Origin: Burkholderia vietnamiensis LMG 10929
GTDB taxonomy: Bacteria > Pseudomonadota > Gammaproteobacteria > Burkholderiales > Burkholderiaceae
NCBI RefSeq assembly: GCF_000959445.1
Contig: NZ_CP009631.1
Span: 3,224,001 to 3,288,000 of the forward strand
Direction of reading: 5' to 3'
Length of the DNA: 64,000 bases
Made by a program: the position numbers and the translations under genes. The notes under the pieces were generated by a model. The model was not told the origin of the DNA and ran no database searches. It was given only the letters and a program-made list of their open reading frames with translations. Shown here piece by piece: positions 55,621 to 64,000 of this stretch (the first letter of the stretch is position 1; each line of letters starts with the position of its first letter).

Positions 55621-57327
55621 ATGACACTACGCTTGAGCCGCCGCGCGTACGCGGAAATGTTCGGGCCGACGACGGGCGACCGCGTGCGGCTCGCCGACAC
55701 CGAACTGCTGATCGAGATCGAGCGCGACTACACGATCTACGGCGAGGAAGTGAAATTCGGCGGCGGGAAGGTGATCCGCGACGGGATGGGCCAGTCGCAG
55801 CGCGTGGCCGCCGACGTACCCGACACCATCATCACCAACGCGGTGATCCTCGACCACTGGGGCATCGTGAAGGCCGACATCGCGATCAAGCACGGCCGCA
55901 TCGCCGCGATCGGCAAGGCCGGCAACCCGGACATCCAGCCCGGCGTGACGATCGCGATCGGCGCGGCCACCGAGGTGATCGCCGGCGAAGGACTGATCGT
56001 CACCGCGGGCGGCATCGATACGCACATCCACTTCATCAGCCCGCAGCAGATCGACGAGGCGCTCGCATCGGGTGTCACGACGATGCTCGGCGGCGGCACG
56101 GGGCCGGCCACCGGCACCAACGCGACCACCTGCACGCCGGGCCCGTGGCACATGGAGCGGATGCTGCAGGCGGCCGACGGCTGGCCGATCAACCTCGGCT
56201 TCCTCGGCAAGGGCAACGTGAGCGTGCCGCAGCCGCTCGTCGAGCAGATCGCGGCCGGCGCGATCGGCCTGAAGCTGCACGAGGACTGGGGCACGACGCC
56301 CGCCGCGATCGACAACTGCCTGTCGGTCGCCGACGACACCGACACGCAGGTCGCGATCCACACCGATACGCTGAACGAAGGCGGCTTCGTCGAATCGACG
56401 GTCGCCGCGTTCAAGGGCCGCACGATCCACACGTACCACACCGAAGGCGCGGGCGGCGGCCATGCGCCGGACATCCTGAAGGTGTGCGGCGAATCGAACG
56501 TGCTGCCGTCGTCGACGAATCCGACGCGCCCGTACACGATCAACACGCTCGACGAGCATCTCGACATGCTGATGGTGTGCCACCACCTCGACCCGTCGAT
56601 CGCGGAAGACCTCGCGTTCGCCGAATCGCGGATCCGCCGCGAGACGATCGCGGCCGAGGACATCCTGCACGACCTCGGCGCGCTGTCGATGCTGTCGTCC
56701 GATTCGCAGGCGATGGGCCGCGTCGGCGAGGTGATCATCCGCACCTGGCAGACCGCGCACAAGATGAAGGTGCAGCGCGGTGCGCTGCCGGAGGACAACG
56801 CGCGCAACGACAACTTCCGCGCGAAGCGCTACGTCGCGAAGTACACGATCAACCCGGCCATCACGCACGGGATCGCGCACGAAGTCGGCTCGATCGAGCC
56901 CGGCAAGTGGGCCGACCTCGTGCTGTGGGAGCCGGCGTTCTTCGGCATCAAGCCGTCGATGATCCTGAAGGGCGGGATGATCGCGATGGCGCAGATGGGC
57001 GACCCGAACGCGTCGATCCCGACGCCGCAGCCGGTCCATTACCGCGAGATGTTCGCCACGCGCGGCGGTGCGCTCGCGCGCACGTCGCTGACCTTCGTGT
57101 CGCAGATGGCCGCCGACGCGGGCATCGCCGAGCGCTACGGGCTCGCGAAGCGGATCGTGCCGGTGCGCAACTGCCGCAACGTGACGAAGGCCGACATGAT
57201 CCACAACGCGTGGCGGCCGTCGATCAGCGTCGATCCGGAAACCTACGACGTGATCGCCGACGGCCAGCTGCTCACCTGCGAGCCCGCGACGGTGCTGCCG
57301 ATGGCGCAGCGCTATTTCCTGTTCTGA
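55621..57327 (+). CDS. ureC: Urease subunit alpha
   Basis: This 568-residue catalytic subunit hydrolyses urea to ammonia and carbamate at a di-nickel centre. Nickel ligands His135 and His137 lie in [14 protein letters not shown]; the carbamylated lysine is Lys218 in [14 protein letters not shown]; further ligands are in [16 protein letters not shown] and [14 protein letters not shown]; the flap carries [20 protein letters not shown]. Everything needed for activity is present and length is normal. It lies inside ureABCEFG, expected to be switched on under nitrogen limitation through the sigma-54 promoter. Confidence 0.98.
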   Translation: MTLRLSRRAYAEMFGPTTGDRVRLADTELLIEIERDYTIYGEEVKFGGGKVIRDGMGQSQRVAADVPDTIITNAVILDHWGIVKADIAIKHGRIAAIGKAGNPDIQPGVTIAIGAATEVIAGEGLIVTAGGIDTHIHFISPQQIDEALASGVTTMLGGGTGPATGTNATTCTPGPWHMERMLQAADGWPINLGFLGKGNVSVPQPLVEQIAAGAIGLKLHEDWGTTPAAIDNCLSVADDTDTQVAIHTDTLNEGGFVESTVAAFKGRTIHTYHTEGAGGGHAPDILKVCGESNVLPSSTNPTRPYTINTLDEHLDMLMVCHHLDPSIAEDLAFAESRIRRETIAAEDILHDLGALSMLSSDSQAMGRVGEVIIRTWQTAHKMKVQRGALPEDNARNDNFRAKRYVAKYTINPAITHGIAHEVGSIEPGKWADLVLWEPAFFGIKPSMILKGGMIAMAQMGDPNASIPTPQPVHYREMFATRGGALARTSLTFVSQMAADAGIAERYGLAKRIVPVRNCRNVTKADMIHNAWRPSISVDPETYDVIADGQLLTCEPATVLPMAQRYFLF

Positions 57328-57344
57328 TTGCCGGTCTTCGTTTC

Positions 57345-57953
57345 ATGCGCACGCTCGACAAACGCATCGCCCCCAACGTGAAGCTCGCCGCACCGCTCGT
57401 CGCGCGCGCGCCGACCCTCACGCTCGCCTATGACGCCCGCTGCAAGAGCCGTGTCGCGGCCACGCTCGATACCGGCGAGGACGTCGCCGTCTTGCTGCCG
57501 CGCGGCACCGTGCTGCGCGACGGCGACGTGCTGGTCGCCGACGACGGCGCGCTGGTGCGCATCGTCGCGGCGCCCGAAACGGTGCTGCTCGTGCGTGCGC
57601 ACGATCCGCTCACGCTGATGCGCGCCGCGTATCACCTCGGCAACCGGCACACGCCGGTCGAGATCGGCGACGGCTACCTGAAGCTCGAAGCCGATCCGGT
57701 GCTCGCGGACATGCTGCGCCGCCTCGGCACGCAGGTCGACGAAACGCAGGCGCCGTTCCAGCCGGAAGCCGGCGCCTACGGCGGCGGCCACAAGCATGGC
57801 CACGATGCGACGTTCGCCGAGGATTACGCGCTCGCGCAGCAGGTGTTCGGCGAACACCACGGGCACGCGCATCCGCATCCGCACGATCACGACCACGACC
57901 ACCAACACGGCCCGGGCTGCGCGCACGGCCACCACGGCCATGACCACCACTGA
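57345..57953 (+). CDS. ureE: Urease accessory protein UreE (nickel donor)
   Basis: This 202-residue metallochaperone has an N-terminal UreE domain ([40 protein letters not shown]) and C-terminal domain with the conserved [11 protein letters not shown]. The end is a long His/Asp-rich tail ([18 protein letters not shown] and following) able to hold several nickel ions, in addition to a GGGHKHGHD cluster. The ATG at 57345 lies 17 bases after ureC. Its last 14 bases overlap ureF. Confidence 0.95.
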   Translation: MRTLDKRIAPNVKLAAPLVARAPTLTLAYDARCKSRVAATLDTGEDVAVLLPRGTVLRDGDVLVADDGALVRIVAAPETVLLVRAHDPLTLMRAAYHLGNRHTPVEIGDGYLKLEADPVLADMLRRLGTQVDETQAPFQPEAGAYGGGHKHGHDATFAEDYALAQQVFGEHHGHAHPHPHDHDHDHQHGPGCAHGHHGHDHH

Positions 57954-58620
57954 GCTCGTCGCGCTGCTGCATCTCGCGTCGCCAGCGCTGCCGATCGGCG
58001 CGTTCAGCTATTCGCAGGGCTTCGAGGCCGCGCTCGACGCGAACCTGATCCGCGACGCCGACACCGCGCGCGACTGGATCGCGAGCGGGCTGACCGACGT
58101 GCTCGCGCACGGCGAACTGCCGTTCCTCGCGCACCAGCTCGCGCGCTGGCACGCGCACGACGCCGACGCACTGGCGCGCGAGAACGCGTGGTTCGTCGCG
58201 AGCCGCGAGTCGGCGGAATTGCGCCGCGAAACCGAGCAGATGGGCTGGTCGCTCGCGCAGCTTTGCGCCTCGCTCGAATGGGGCGATGCCGCGCGCCGCG
58301 CGACGCTCGGCGCGCTGAAGCCCGTCGCGCTGCCCACCGCGTTCGCGTATGCGGCCGCCGCGCACGACGCCGGCGCCGACGCGACGCTCGCCGCATACGC
58401 GTTCGGCTGGGTCGAGAACCAGACCTCGGCCGCGCTGAAAGCGGTGCCGCTCGGCCAGCTCGCCGGCCAGCGCATCATCGTCGCGCTGCGCGGCGCGATC
58501 GACGCGGCCGTGAAGCGCGCGCTCGCGACGCCGCCCGACGCCGTCAACACGTTCGCGCCGCAGCTGGGCATCCTGTCCGCACGGCACGAAACCCAGTATT
58601 CGCGGTTGTTCCGCTCCTGA
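57940..58620 (+). CDS. ureF: Urease accessory protein UreF
   Basis: This 226-residue all-helical protein bridges UreD and UreG during urease activation. The conserved [20 protein letters not shown] opens the protein, with [16 protein letters not shown] and a C-terminal [20 protein letters not shown]. The ATG at 57940 lies inside the end of ureE (14-base overlap), giving coupled translation; the longer frame upstream encodes only the antisense-like shadow of the histidine tail. ureG starts 16 bases downstream. Confidence 0.95.
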   Translation: MTTTELVALLHLASPALPIGAFSYSQGFEAALDANLIRDADTARDWIASGLTDVLAHGELPFLAHQLARWHAHDADALARENAWFVASRESAELRRETEQMGWSLAQLCASLEWGDAARRATLGALKPVALPTAFAYAAAAHDAGADATLAAYAFGWVENQTSAALKAVPLGQLAGQRIIVALRGAIDAAVKRALATPPDAVNTFAPQLGILSARHETQYSRLFRS

Positions 58621-58636
58621 ACCTGCTCCACACACC

Positions 58637-59284
58637 ATGAACGCACCTGCTTCCTCGTCCGCCCGCCGCACCAAGAAACTGCCGCCGCTGCGCGTCGGCA
58701 TCGGCGGCCCGGTCGGCTCCGGCAAGACCACGCTGCTCGAAATGCTGTGCAAGGCGATGCGCGACACCTACGACCTCGTCGCGATCACCAACGACATCTA
58801 CACGAAGGAAGACCAGCGCCTGCTGACGGTCGCGGGCGCGCTGCCCGAGGAACGCATCATGGGCGTCGAGACGGGCGGCTGCCCGCACACGGCGATCCGC
58901 GAGGATGCGTCGATCAACCTCGAAGCCGTCGATCGCATGCTGTCGCGCTTCCCCGATGCTGACATCGTGTTCATCGAGTCGGGCGGCGACAATCTCGCGG
59001 CGACGTTCAGCCCCGAGCTGTCGGACCTGACGATCTACGTGATCGACGTCGCCGGCGGGGAGAAGATTCCGCGCAAGGGCGGCCCGGGCATCACGAAGTC
59101 CGACCTGCTGGTGATCAACAAGACCGACCTCGCGCCGCTCGTCGGTGCGAACCTCGACGTGATGGCGTCCGACACGAAGAAGATGCGCGGCGAGCGCCCT
59201 TACGTGATGACGAACCTGAAGGCGCTCGACGGCGTCGCCGACGTCATCGCGTTCATCGAAAAGAAGGGATTGCTGACGGTCTGA
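58637..59284 (+). CDS. ureG: Urease accessory GTPase UreG
   Basis: This 215-residue SIMIBI-class GTPase drives nickel insertion into urease. The P-loop [13 protein letters not shown] is near residue 25, [12 protein letters not shown] follows, and the metal-binding [20 protein letters not shown] contains the CPH motif; the guanine motif is NKTDLAP. Length is normal. It is the last urease gene. GC-rich inverted sequence follows, but no clean terminator was seen before the convergent waaA. Confidence 0.97.
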   Translation: MNAPASSSARRTKKLPPLRVGIGGPVGSGKTTLLEMLCKAMRDTYDLVAITNDIYTKEDQRLLTVAGALPEERIMGVETGGCPHTAIREDASINLEAVDRMLSRFPDADIVFIESGGDNLAATFSPELSDLTIYVIDVAGGEKIPRKGGPGITKSDLLVINKTDLAPLVGANLDVMASDTKKMRGERPYVMTNLKALDGVADVIAFIEKKGLLTV

Positions 59285-59347
59285 CCTGCCGCGTGGCAGC
59301 GGCCCGCTGCCGCCACGCCGGCCCGCGGGCGGCACGGCGGCGCGCGG

Positions 59348-60700
59348 TCAGTCGTCGTCGGAGACTTGCTGCGCCGTGCGCGCGCCGCGCTCGACGGCCG
59401 GCAGCAGCGCCGCGAGCACGTCGACCGAGCGCGCGGTCGCGCCGCGATGGCGCGCCGCGAACGCCGAGCCAGCCGCGCCCATCGCGATGCGCCGCGCGTG
59501 GTCCGCGAACAGCGCGTCGAGCACGTGCGCGAGATCGAGCGGATCGGCGACCTGCAGCGCGGCGCCGGCCGCGACCGCATCGGCGGTCGCCTGCGTGAAG
59601 TTGAACACGTGCGGGCCGATCAGCACCGGCACGCCGACCGCACACGCCTCGATCAGATTCTGGCCGCCGAGCGGCAGCAGGCTGCCGCCGATGAACGCGA
59701 TGTCGGCGGCCGCGTAGTAGGCGCCCAGCTCGCCCATCGAATCGCCGAGCAGGACCGTCACGTCGGACGGCAACGGCTCCGCCGCGGCGGGCCGGCCCGC
59801 TGCGAGCGCCGCGGCATTCGCACCCCACACCGAACGCCGCACGCACTTCAGGCCCTGACGCGCGACCAGCGCCTCGACCTCGGCGAAGCGCTGCGGATGG
59901 CGCGGCACCAGAATCAGCAGCGCGCCGGGCGTACGCATCGCGGCGAACGCCTGCAGCACCAGCGCCTCCTCGTTCTCGCGGGTGCTCGCGGCGACCCACA
60001 CGGGCCGCGTGCCGATCGCATCGCGCCATGCATGGCCGCGCGCGGCGAGCTCCGGCGGCGTCGTCATGTCGAACTTCAGGTTGCCGAGCACGGCCACGTT
60101 GCGCGCGCCGAGCGACGTCAGCCGCTCCGCGTCGGCCGGGCTCTGCGCGAGCACGCGCGAGAAGCCGCCGAACACGTCGCGCGTCGCGTTGCCGAATTTC
60201 GCCGCGCGCCGGTGCGACCGCGCGGACATCCGCGCATTGGTCAGCACGAGCGGCACGTCGGCGCGGCGGCACTCGTCGATCAGCGTCGGCCACACCTCGG
60301 TTTCCATCACGAGGCCCAGCGTCGGCCGCCATGCATGCAGAAAGCGGCGCACCGCGCCCGGCATGTCGTACGGCAGATAGCAGCGCAGCACGCGCTCGCC
60401 GAACAGCTGCTCGCCGGTCGCGCGGCCGCTCGGCGTCATGTGCGTGAGCAGGATGCGCGCGTCGGGGCGCGCACGCATCAGCGCATCGATCAGCGGCTGC
60501 GCCGCGCGCGTCTCGCCCACCGACACCGCATGCACCCAGATCAGCGGCGCACGGTCGTCGGGCGAGCGGCCGGCGACGTAGCCGAAGCGCTCGCCGATAT
60601 GCTCGCGATAGCCGCGCTCCTTGCGCGAACGCACATAGAGGCGGATCACCGCGACCGGCGCGACGAGCCACCACAGCGCGCGATAGATCGCCCTCAGCAT
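59348..60700 (-). CDS. waaA: 3-deoxy-D-manno-octulosonic acid (Kdo) transferase
   Basis: This 450-residue inner-membrane-associated GT-B glycosyltransferase attaches Kdo to lipid A precursor from CMP-Kdo. The N-terminus has a short hydrophobic anchor (YRALWWLVAPVAVIRLYV), then VHAVSVGETRAAQPLIDALM, and in the second half the family motifs VPRHPQRFAEVEALVARQ, LGDSMGELGAYYAAADIAFI and GGQNLIEACAVGVPVLIGPH. It is typical WaaA length plus about 25 residues. It lies on the same strand as kdoO and waaC and is probably last in that operon. Confidence 0.95.
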   Translation of the reverse strand: MLRAIYRALWWLVAPVAVIRLYVRSRKERGYREHIGERFGYVAGRSPDDRAPLIWVHAVSVGETRAAQPLIDALMRARPDARILLTHMTPSGRATGEQLFGERVLRCYLPYDMPGAVRRFLHAWRPTLGLVMETEVWPTLIDECRRADVPLVLTNARMSARSHRRAAKFGNATRDVFGGFSRVLAQSPADAERLTSLGARNVAVLGNLKFDMTTPPELAARGHAWRDAIGTRPVWVAASTRENEEALVLQAFAAMRTPGALLILVPRHPQRFAEVEALVARQGLKCVRRSVWGANAAALAAGRPAAAEPLPSDVTVLLGDSMGELGAYYAAADIAFIGGSLLPLGGQNLIEACAVGVPVLIGPHVFNFTQATADAVAAGAALQVADPLDLAHVLDALFADHARRIAMGAAGSAFAARHRGATARSVDVLAALLPAVERGARTAQQVSDDD

Positions 60701-60737
60701 GAACGGGCTCCGTCGCCGGCGGCGATGCGGCGCGCGC

Positions 60738-61622
60738 TCAAACCAGCGTCCTGCCGGTCAGGCGCTCGAGAATGCCGAGCGGTGCGCATTCGCGGCGCAC
60801 CATCGCGTCGACCGGCAGGAAGAACGTCTGCTCGAGCATGAACTGGCCGGACATCACAGCGTGAGAAGCCTGATCGGAGAAACATATCCACACGCTGCCC
60901 GGCGGAAACGGGATCGTCTGCTGCGAGCAGGTTTTCTGGTAGTCGAGATCGGCCTTCATGCTGTCGTGCAGGTTCAGCATCAGGTGGTCGTAGGCGCTGC
61001 GCGGCGACTTCGTCACGTGCAGCAGGTTCAGCAGCCACGCGGAGCCCGGCAGCTGCGGGCGGATCTTCGGCAGGAAGCGCTTCGCGACGGTCTCGAACGG
61101 CTCGCCGACGCGCCACACGCGCGGCTGCCCGGCCGGGTTCACGTTGGTGAACACGCGCAGGATGCGCTCGCCGTAGTTCGGCCGCGACGGGAACGCGTCG
61201 ACGTGCAGCCGGCTGTCGTCCTTGCGCCACGACGTCTGGCGCGTCTCGACCTGCATCAGCCGCAGGCTCGTCGGCGCGACGCGCAACTTGCCGCGATATT
61301 CGGGAAAGAGCCCGTCGACCAGCGTGCCGGCCTGCTTCTGGAAGCGCGCGACCAGCGCGCGCACGGCCGACTGCGTGACGCTGTCGCCGAGCACGCCGGC
61401 GAGCGCGCCGCCGTTCGGCGCGAGGCTGATGTTCTTGCGCTTCGGATCGGCCAGCGCCGGATCGAGCAGCGCTTCCTCGCCGCCTTCGATCGCGAAGCGC
61501 AGATGCGGGAAATACAGCACCTTGCCCTCCTCGACCGCGGCCAGCAGCTGTTCGCGCGGCGTCGACAGGTTGTGTCCGCTCCAGTCGGCGGACGGGACTT
61601 CGATGATCTGGGATTCGCTCAT
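60738..61622 (-). CDS. kdoO: Kdo 3-hydroxylase family protein
   Basis: This 294-residue Fe(II)/2-oxoglutarate-dependent oxygenase-like protein matches the Kdo hydroxylase family known from Burkholderia and Yersinia, which converts the outer Kdo of the LPS inner core to Ko. The iron motif H-x-D is in SRLHVDAFPSRPNYG and a distal histidine in SDQASHAVMSGQF; LRVFTNVNPAGQPRVW lies between. Placement between waaC and waaA supports an LPS-core role. The ATG at 61622 is conserved in position. Confidence 0.88.
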   Translation of the reverse strand: MSESQIIEVPSADWSGHNLSTPREQLLAAVEEGKVLYFPHLRFAIEGGEEALLDPALADPKRKNISLAPNGGALAGVLGDSVTQSAVRALVARFQKQAGTLVDGLFPEYRGKLRVAPTSLRLMQVETRQTSWRKDDSRLHVDAFPSRPNYGERILRVFTNVNPAGQPRVWRVGEPFETVAKRFLPKIRPQLPGSAWLLNLLHVTKSPRSAYDHLMLNLHDSMKADLDYQKTCSQQTIPFPPGSVWICFSDQASHAVMSGQFMLEQTFFLPVDAMVRRECAPLGILERLTGRTLV

Positions 61623-61656
61623 GATCGGTTCGCGTGCGTGACAGGTATGGCGGGCA

Positions 61657-62652
61657 TCACAGCAGACCGAAGCCCGCGAGCGCCGCCTTCACCTGTGAGA
61701 TCGACGGCGGCTGCCCCGCCGTGCCGAGATTGACGACGTTCGGCGACCAGTAACCGCCGGTGCGCCACGCCGTCGCGAAATTGTACAGTTCGACCGTCGG
61801 GCGCTTCAGCGCTGCCGCGATGTGAACCAGACCTGTGTCAACCCCGACGGTCGCGGCCGCGCCGTCGATCAGCCCGACCACGGCCGGCAGCGACAGCCGC
61901 GGCGGCACGATCGCGGCCGCGCCGAACTCCTTCGCGAGCCGCTCGCTGGTCGCGCGCTCCGCGTCGTTGCCCCACGGCAGCACGAGCGACGCGCCGCGCC
62001 GCACCAGCGCCTGGCCGAGCTCGATCCACGCGGCGTCGGGCCATTGCTTGTCGGCGCGCGAGGTCGCGTGCACGAACACCACGTAGGGTACCGGCAGGTT
62101 CAAGCCGAGCGCGCCGACCGCGAGCGCCGCCGCGCGCGTATCGAGGCCGAAGTCGATCGGATCGGCCGGCGTCGGCGCCGGGTCGCCCAGCGCGGCCGCG
62201 ACGAGCTGGCGCGAGCGCTCGACCACATGCGTGCGCGGCGCGATCGGCACGCGCTTGCGATAGAAGAAGCGCACCGGCCATTCGTAGCCGGCGCCGTCGG
62301 TGCGGTTGCCGAGGCCGACGAGCGGGCCGCGCGCCCAGCTCGCGACCCACGCGGTCTTGATGAGCCCCTGGCAATCGATCACGAGATCGTACTGTTCGGC
62401 CGCGACGCGCTTGCGGAATGCGCCGATCTCGCGCCACGTCGCGCCCGAGAACGGCTTCCGGCGCCAGCGGCGCAGCGAGAACGGCAGCACGTTGCGCACG
62501 CCGTCGACGAGCCGCACGAGGTCGACGAAGCTCTCCTCGACGAGCCAGTCGATCTGCGCATCGGGATGGCGACGCCGGATATCGGCGATCACCGGCATGT
62601 TGTGCACGACGTCGCCCAGCGACGACACGCGCACGATCAGGATCTTTTGCAC
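61657..62652 (-). CDS. waaC: Lipopolysaccharide heptosyltransferase I
   Basis: This 331-residue GT9 enzyme adds the first L,D-heptose to Kdo in the LPS inner core. It begins QKILIVRVSSLGDVVHNMPV with DWLVEESFVDLVRLV and has VIDCQGLIKTAWVASWARG, FVHATSRADKQWPDAAWIEL and the donor-binding VGVDTGLVHIAAALKRPTVE. I chose GTG at 62652 because it opens the conserved N-terminus; the upstream open frame crosses the terminator at 62731 and is not protein-like. It lies 34 bases before kdoO in the same direction. Confidence 0.94.
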   Translation of the reverse strand: MQKILIVRVSSLGDVVHNMPVIADIRRRHPDAQIDWLVEESFVDLVRLVDGVRNVLPFSLRRWRRKPFSGATWREIGAFRKRVAAEQYDLVIDCQGLIKTAWVASWARGPLVGLGNRTDGAGYEWPVRFFYRKRVPIAPRTHVVERSRQLVAAALGDPAPTPADPIDFGLDTRAAALAVGALGLNLPVPYVVFVHATSRADKQWPDAAWIELGQALVRRGASLVLPWGNDAERATSERLAKEFGAAAIVPPRLSLPAVVGLIDGAAATVGVDTGLVHIAAALKRPTVELYNFATAWRTGGYWSPNVVNLGTAGQPPSISQVKAALAGFGLL

Positions 62653-62730
62653 GCTGAAAAAACGCCGGCGGATGGCCGGCGACAGGCATAAAGACGCGAT
62701 TTTATCGCGCCGCGGCGCTCGCACAGACAA

Positions 62731-62766
62731 AAAGCGGCCGCATGCCGCTGGCATGCGCCGCTTTTG
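62731..62766 (-). terminator. Rho-independent terminator after the phosphomannomutase gene
   Basis: On the minus strand the near-perfect stem AAGCGGCGCATGCC/GGCATGCGGCCGCTT with an AGC loop is followed by TTTTTG. It separates the mutase gene from waaC, so waaC-kdoO-waaA should have its own promoter in 62653-62730. Confidence 0.85.
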
Positions 62767-62827
62767 GGGGAAACGCGCGACGGCTCGTGCGACCGTCGCG
62801 CCGGTTGGCGGCCGTCAGGCCGCGCGC

Positions 62828-64000
62828 TCAGAACGGCAGATCGACGTCCGGCTTCGCAGCCGTCAGCACGCGGCGGAAATCCGCCTGGATGCGCTCGAGC
62901 CCTTCCTGTGTCTCCGCCTCGAAGCGCAGCACGACCACCGGCGTCGTGTTCGACGAGCGCGCGAGGCCGAAGCCGTCCGGATACTCGACGCGCAGCCCGT
63001 CGATCGTCACGACCTCGTCCGCGCCGTCGAACTTCGCCTCGCTCTGCAGCTTCTCGATCAGACGGAAGTTCTCGCCTTCTTCCAGCTTGAGTTGCAGTTC
63101 CGGCGTGCTCATCGCGTCCGGCAGCGCATTGAGCACCGCGCTCGGATCGGCCGTCGTCGCGAGGATCTCCAGCAGCCGCGCGCCCGTGTACAGCCCGTCG
63201 TCGAAGCCGTACCAGCGATCCTTGAAGAACACGTGGCCGCTCATCTCGCCCGCGAGCGGCGCACCGGTCTCGCGCAGCTTCGCCTTCACCAGCGAATGGC
63301 CCGTCTTCCACATCAGCGGCTCGCCGCCCTTCTCCTTCACCCACTGCGCGAGATGGCGCGTGCACTTCACGTCGTAGATGATCTGCGCGCCCGGATTGCG
63401 CGACAGCACTTCCTCCGCGAGCAGCATCAGCTGGCGGTCCGGGTAGATGATCTGGCCGTCCTTCGTAACGACGCCCAGGCGGTCGCCGTCGCCGTCGAAC
63501 GCGAAGCCGAGTTCCGCGTCGGTGTCCTTCAGCGCCTGGATCACGTCCTGCAGGTTTTCCGGGTGCGCGGGATCGGGGTGATGGTTCGGGAACGTGCCGT
63601 CGATGTCGGTGAAGCGCTCGACCAGCTCGCAGCCGAGCGCCTTGAACAGACGCGTCGCGAGCGGGCCGGCAACGCCGTTGCCCGCATCGACGACGAGCTT
63701 CAGCGGACGCGCCAGCTTCACGTCGCCGACGATGCGCGCGATGTACTGATCGGCCACGTCGAATGCTTCGTACGAGCCGCTGCCGGTGTCGTAGCGCTCG
63801 TCGACGATGCGGCGGTACAGCGCCTGGATCTGCTCGCCGTAGATCGCCGCGCCGCGCAGCACCATCTTGAAGCCGTTGTAGTCGGGCGGGTTGTGGCTGC
63901 CGGTGACGACGATGCACGAATCGACGCGGCGCTCGCCGCCCTTCAGCGCGAGCGGCACGCTCGCAGCGAAATAGCCGACCGGCGTAGGCACCATCCCGAC
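62828..64000 (-). CDS. Phosphomannomutase/phosphoglucomutase, 5' part missing
   Basis: The C-terminal 390 residues of an alpha-D-phosphohexomutase (AlgC/ManB type) run off the window end; the full family is about 460. The catalytic phosphoserine loop TGSHNPPDYNGFK, the metal loop AFDGDGDRLGVV, the sugar-specificity loop GEMSGHVFFKD and the phosphate-binding RSSNTTPVVVLRFEAE are intact. It interconverts mannose-1-P/6-P and glucose-1-P/6-P to feed GDP-mannose and surface polysaccharide synthesis. It lies upstream of the LPS inner-core genes but is separated from them by a terminator. Confidence 0.95.
   Translation of the reverse strand, partial: VGMVPTPVGYFAASVPLALKGGERRVDSCIVVTGSHNPPDYNGFKMVLRGAAIYGEQIQALYRRIVDERYDTGSGSYEAFDVADQYIARIVGDVKLARPLKLVVDAGNGVAGPLATRLFKALGCELVERFTDIDGTFPNHHPDPAHPENLQDVIQALKDTDAELGFAFDGDGDRLGVVTKDGQIIYPDRQLMLLAEEVLSRNPGAQIIYDVKCTRHLAQWVKEKGGEPLMWKTGHSLVKAKLRETGAPLAGEMSGHVFFKDRWYGFDDGLYTGARLLEILATTADPSAVLNALPDAMSTPELQLKLEEGENFRLIEKLQSEAKFDGADEVVTIDGLRVEYPDGFGLARSSNTTPVVVLRFEAETQEGLERIQADFRRVLTAAKPDVDLPF

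Overview
The window reads as a core stretch of a Burkholderia chromosome, most likely Burkholderia cepacia complex chromosome 1. The basis is the very high G+C content with strong third-position G/C bias, the gene order (trxB/ftsK/lolA/rarA; gts-zwf-pgl-glk/hexR; hemL-rib-nusB; urt-ure; waaA-kdoO-waaC), a glucokinase-HexR fusion and a Kdo hydroxylase gene. The species cannot be fixed from the sequence alone. No rRNA, IS element, prophage or CRISPR array was seen. One tRNA, tRNA-Gly(CCC), is present.

Layout. 0-6.8 kb: rarA (cut by the window edge), lolA and ftsK on the minus strand, divergent from trxB, then an Smr-domain gene overlapping a TRIC/YicG-type channel gene. 6.8-15.8 kb: a glucose uptake and oxidation module. 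A GtsABCD-type ABC importer (minus) is divergent from zwf, pgl and a fused glk-hexR gene (plus), and a perfect HexR-type palindrome lies inside the zwf promoter. 15.9-25 kb: an MFS exporter, an EVE-like protein, hemL and the riboflavin run ribD, a truncated ribE, a DUF1993 gene, ribBX, ribH, nusB, then an aminotransferase. 25-32.3 kb: a lytic transglycosylase, a 596-base intergenic region with a candidate small RNA and a striking dyad, ubiD, a LysE exporter, a Pro/Tyr-rich exported peptide, a DUF2520 protein, yggT and DUF190-crcB.

32.7-41.3 kb is the most accessory-looking part. It holds an S53 peptidase without the usual propeptide, a sirtuin, a DUF4406-nudix pair, a DeoR regulator with direct-repeat operators, a split chromate transporter whose first half carries an in-frame amber codon, a row of tiny genes including an extra rpsU, a cupin, and a compositionally foreign orphan immunity-like gene. 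41.5-47.5 kb returns to core genes: tRNA-Gly, trmB, uppP, a DUF1439 lipoprotein, a YkgJ-type protein, hemN, a PIMT-like methyltransferase and a rhodanese.

47.9-59.3 kb is a complete urea system: ABC importer UrtABCDE followed by urease UreDABCEFG. Two near-consensus sigma-54 promoters (GG-N10-GC), upstream of urtA and upstream of ureA, plus an NtrC-like dyad upstream of urtA, point to nitrogen control. 59.3-64 kb holds lipopolysaccharide inner-core genes on the minus strand: waaA, kdoO, waaC and a phosphomannomutase/phosphoglucomutase cut by the window end.
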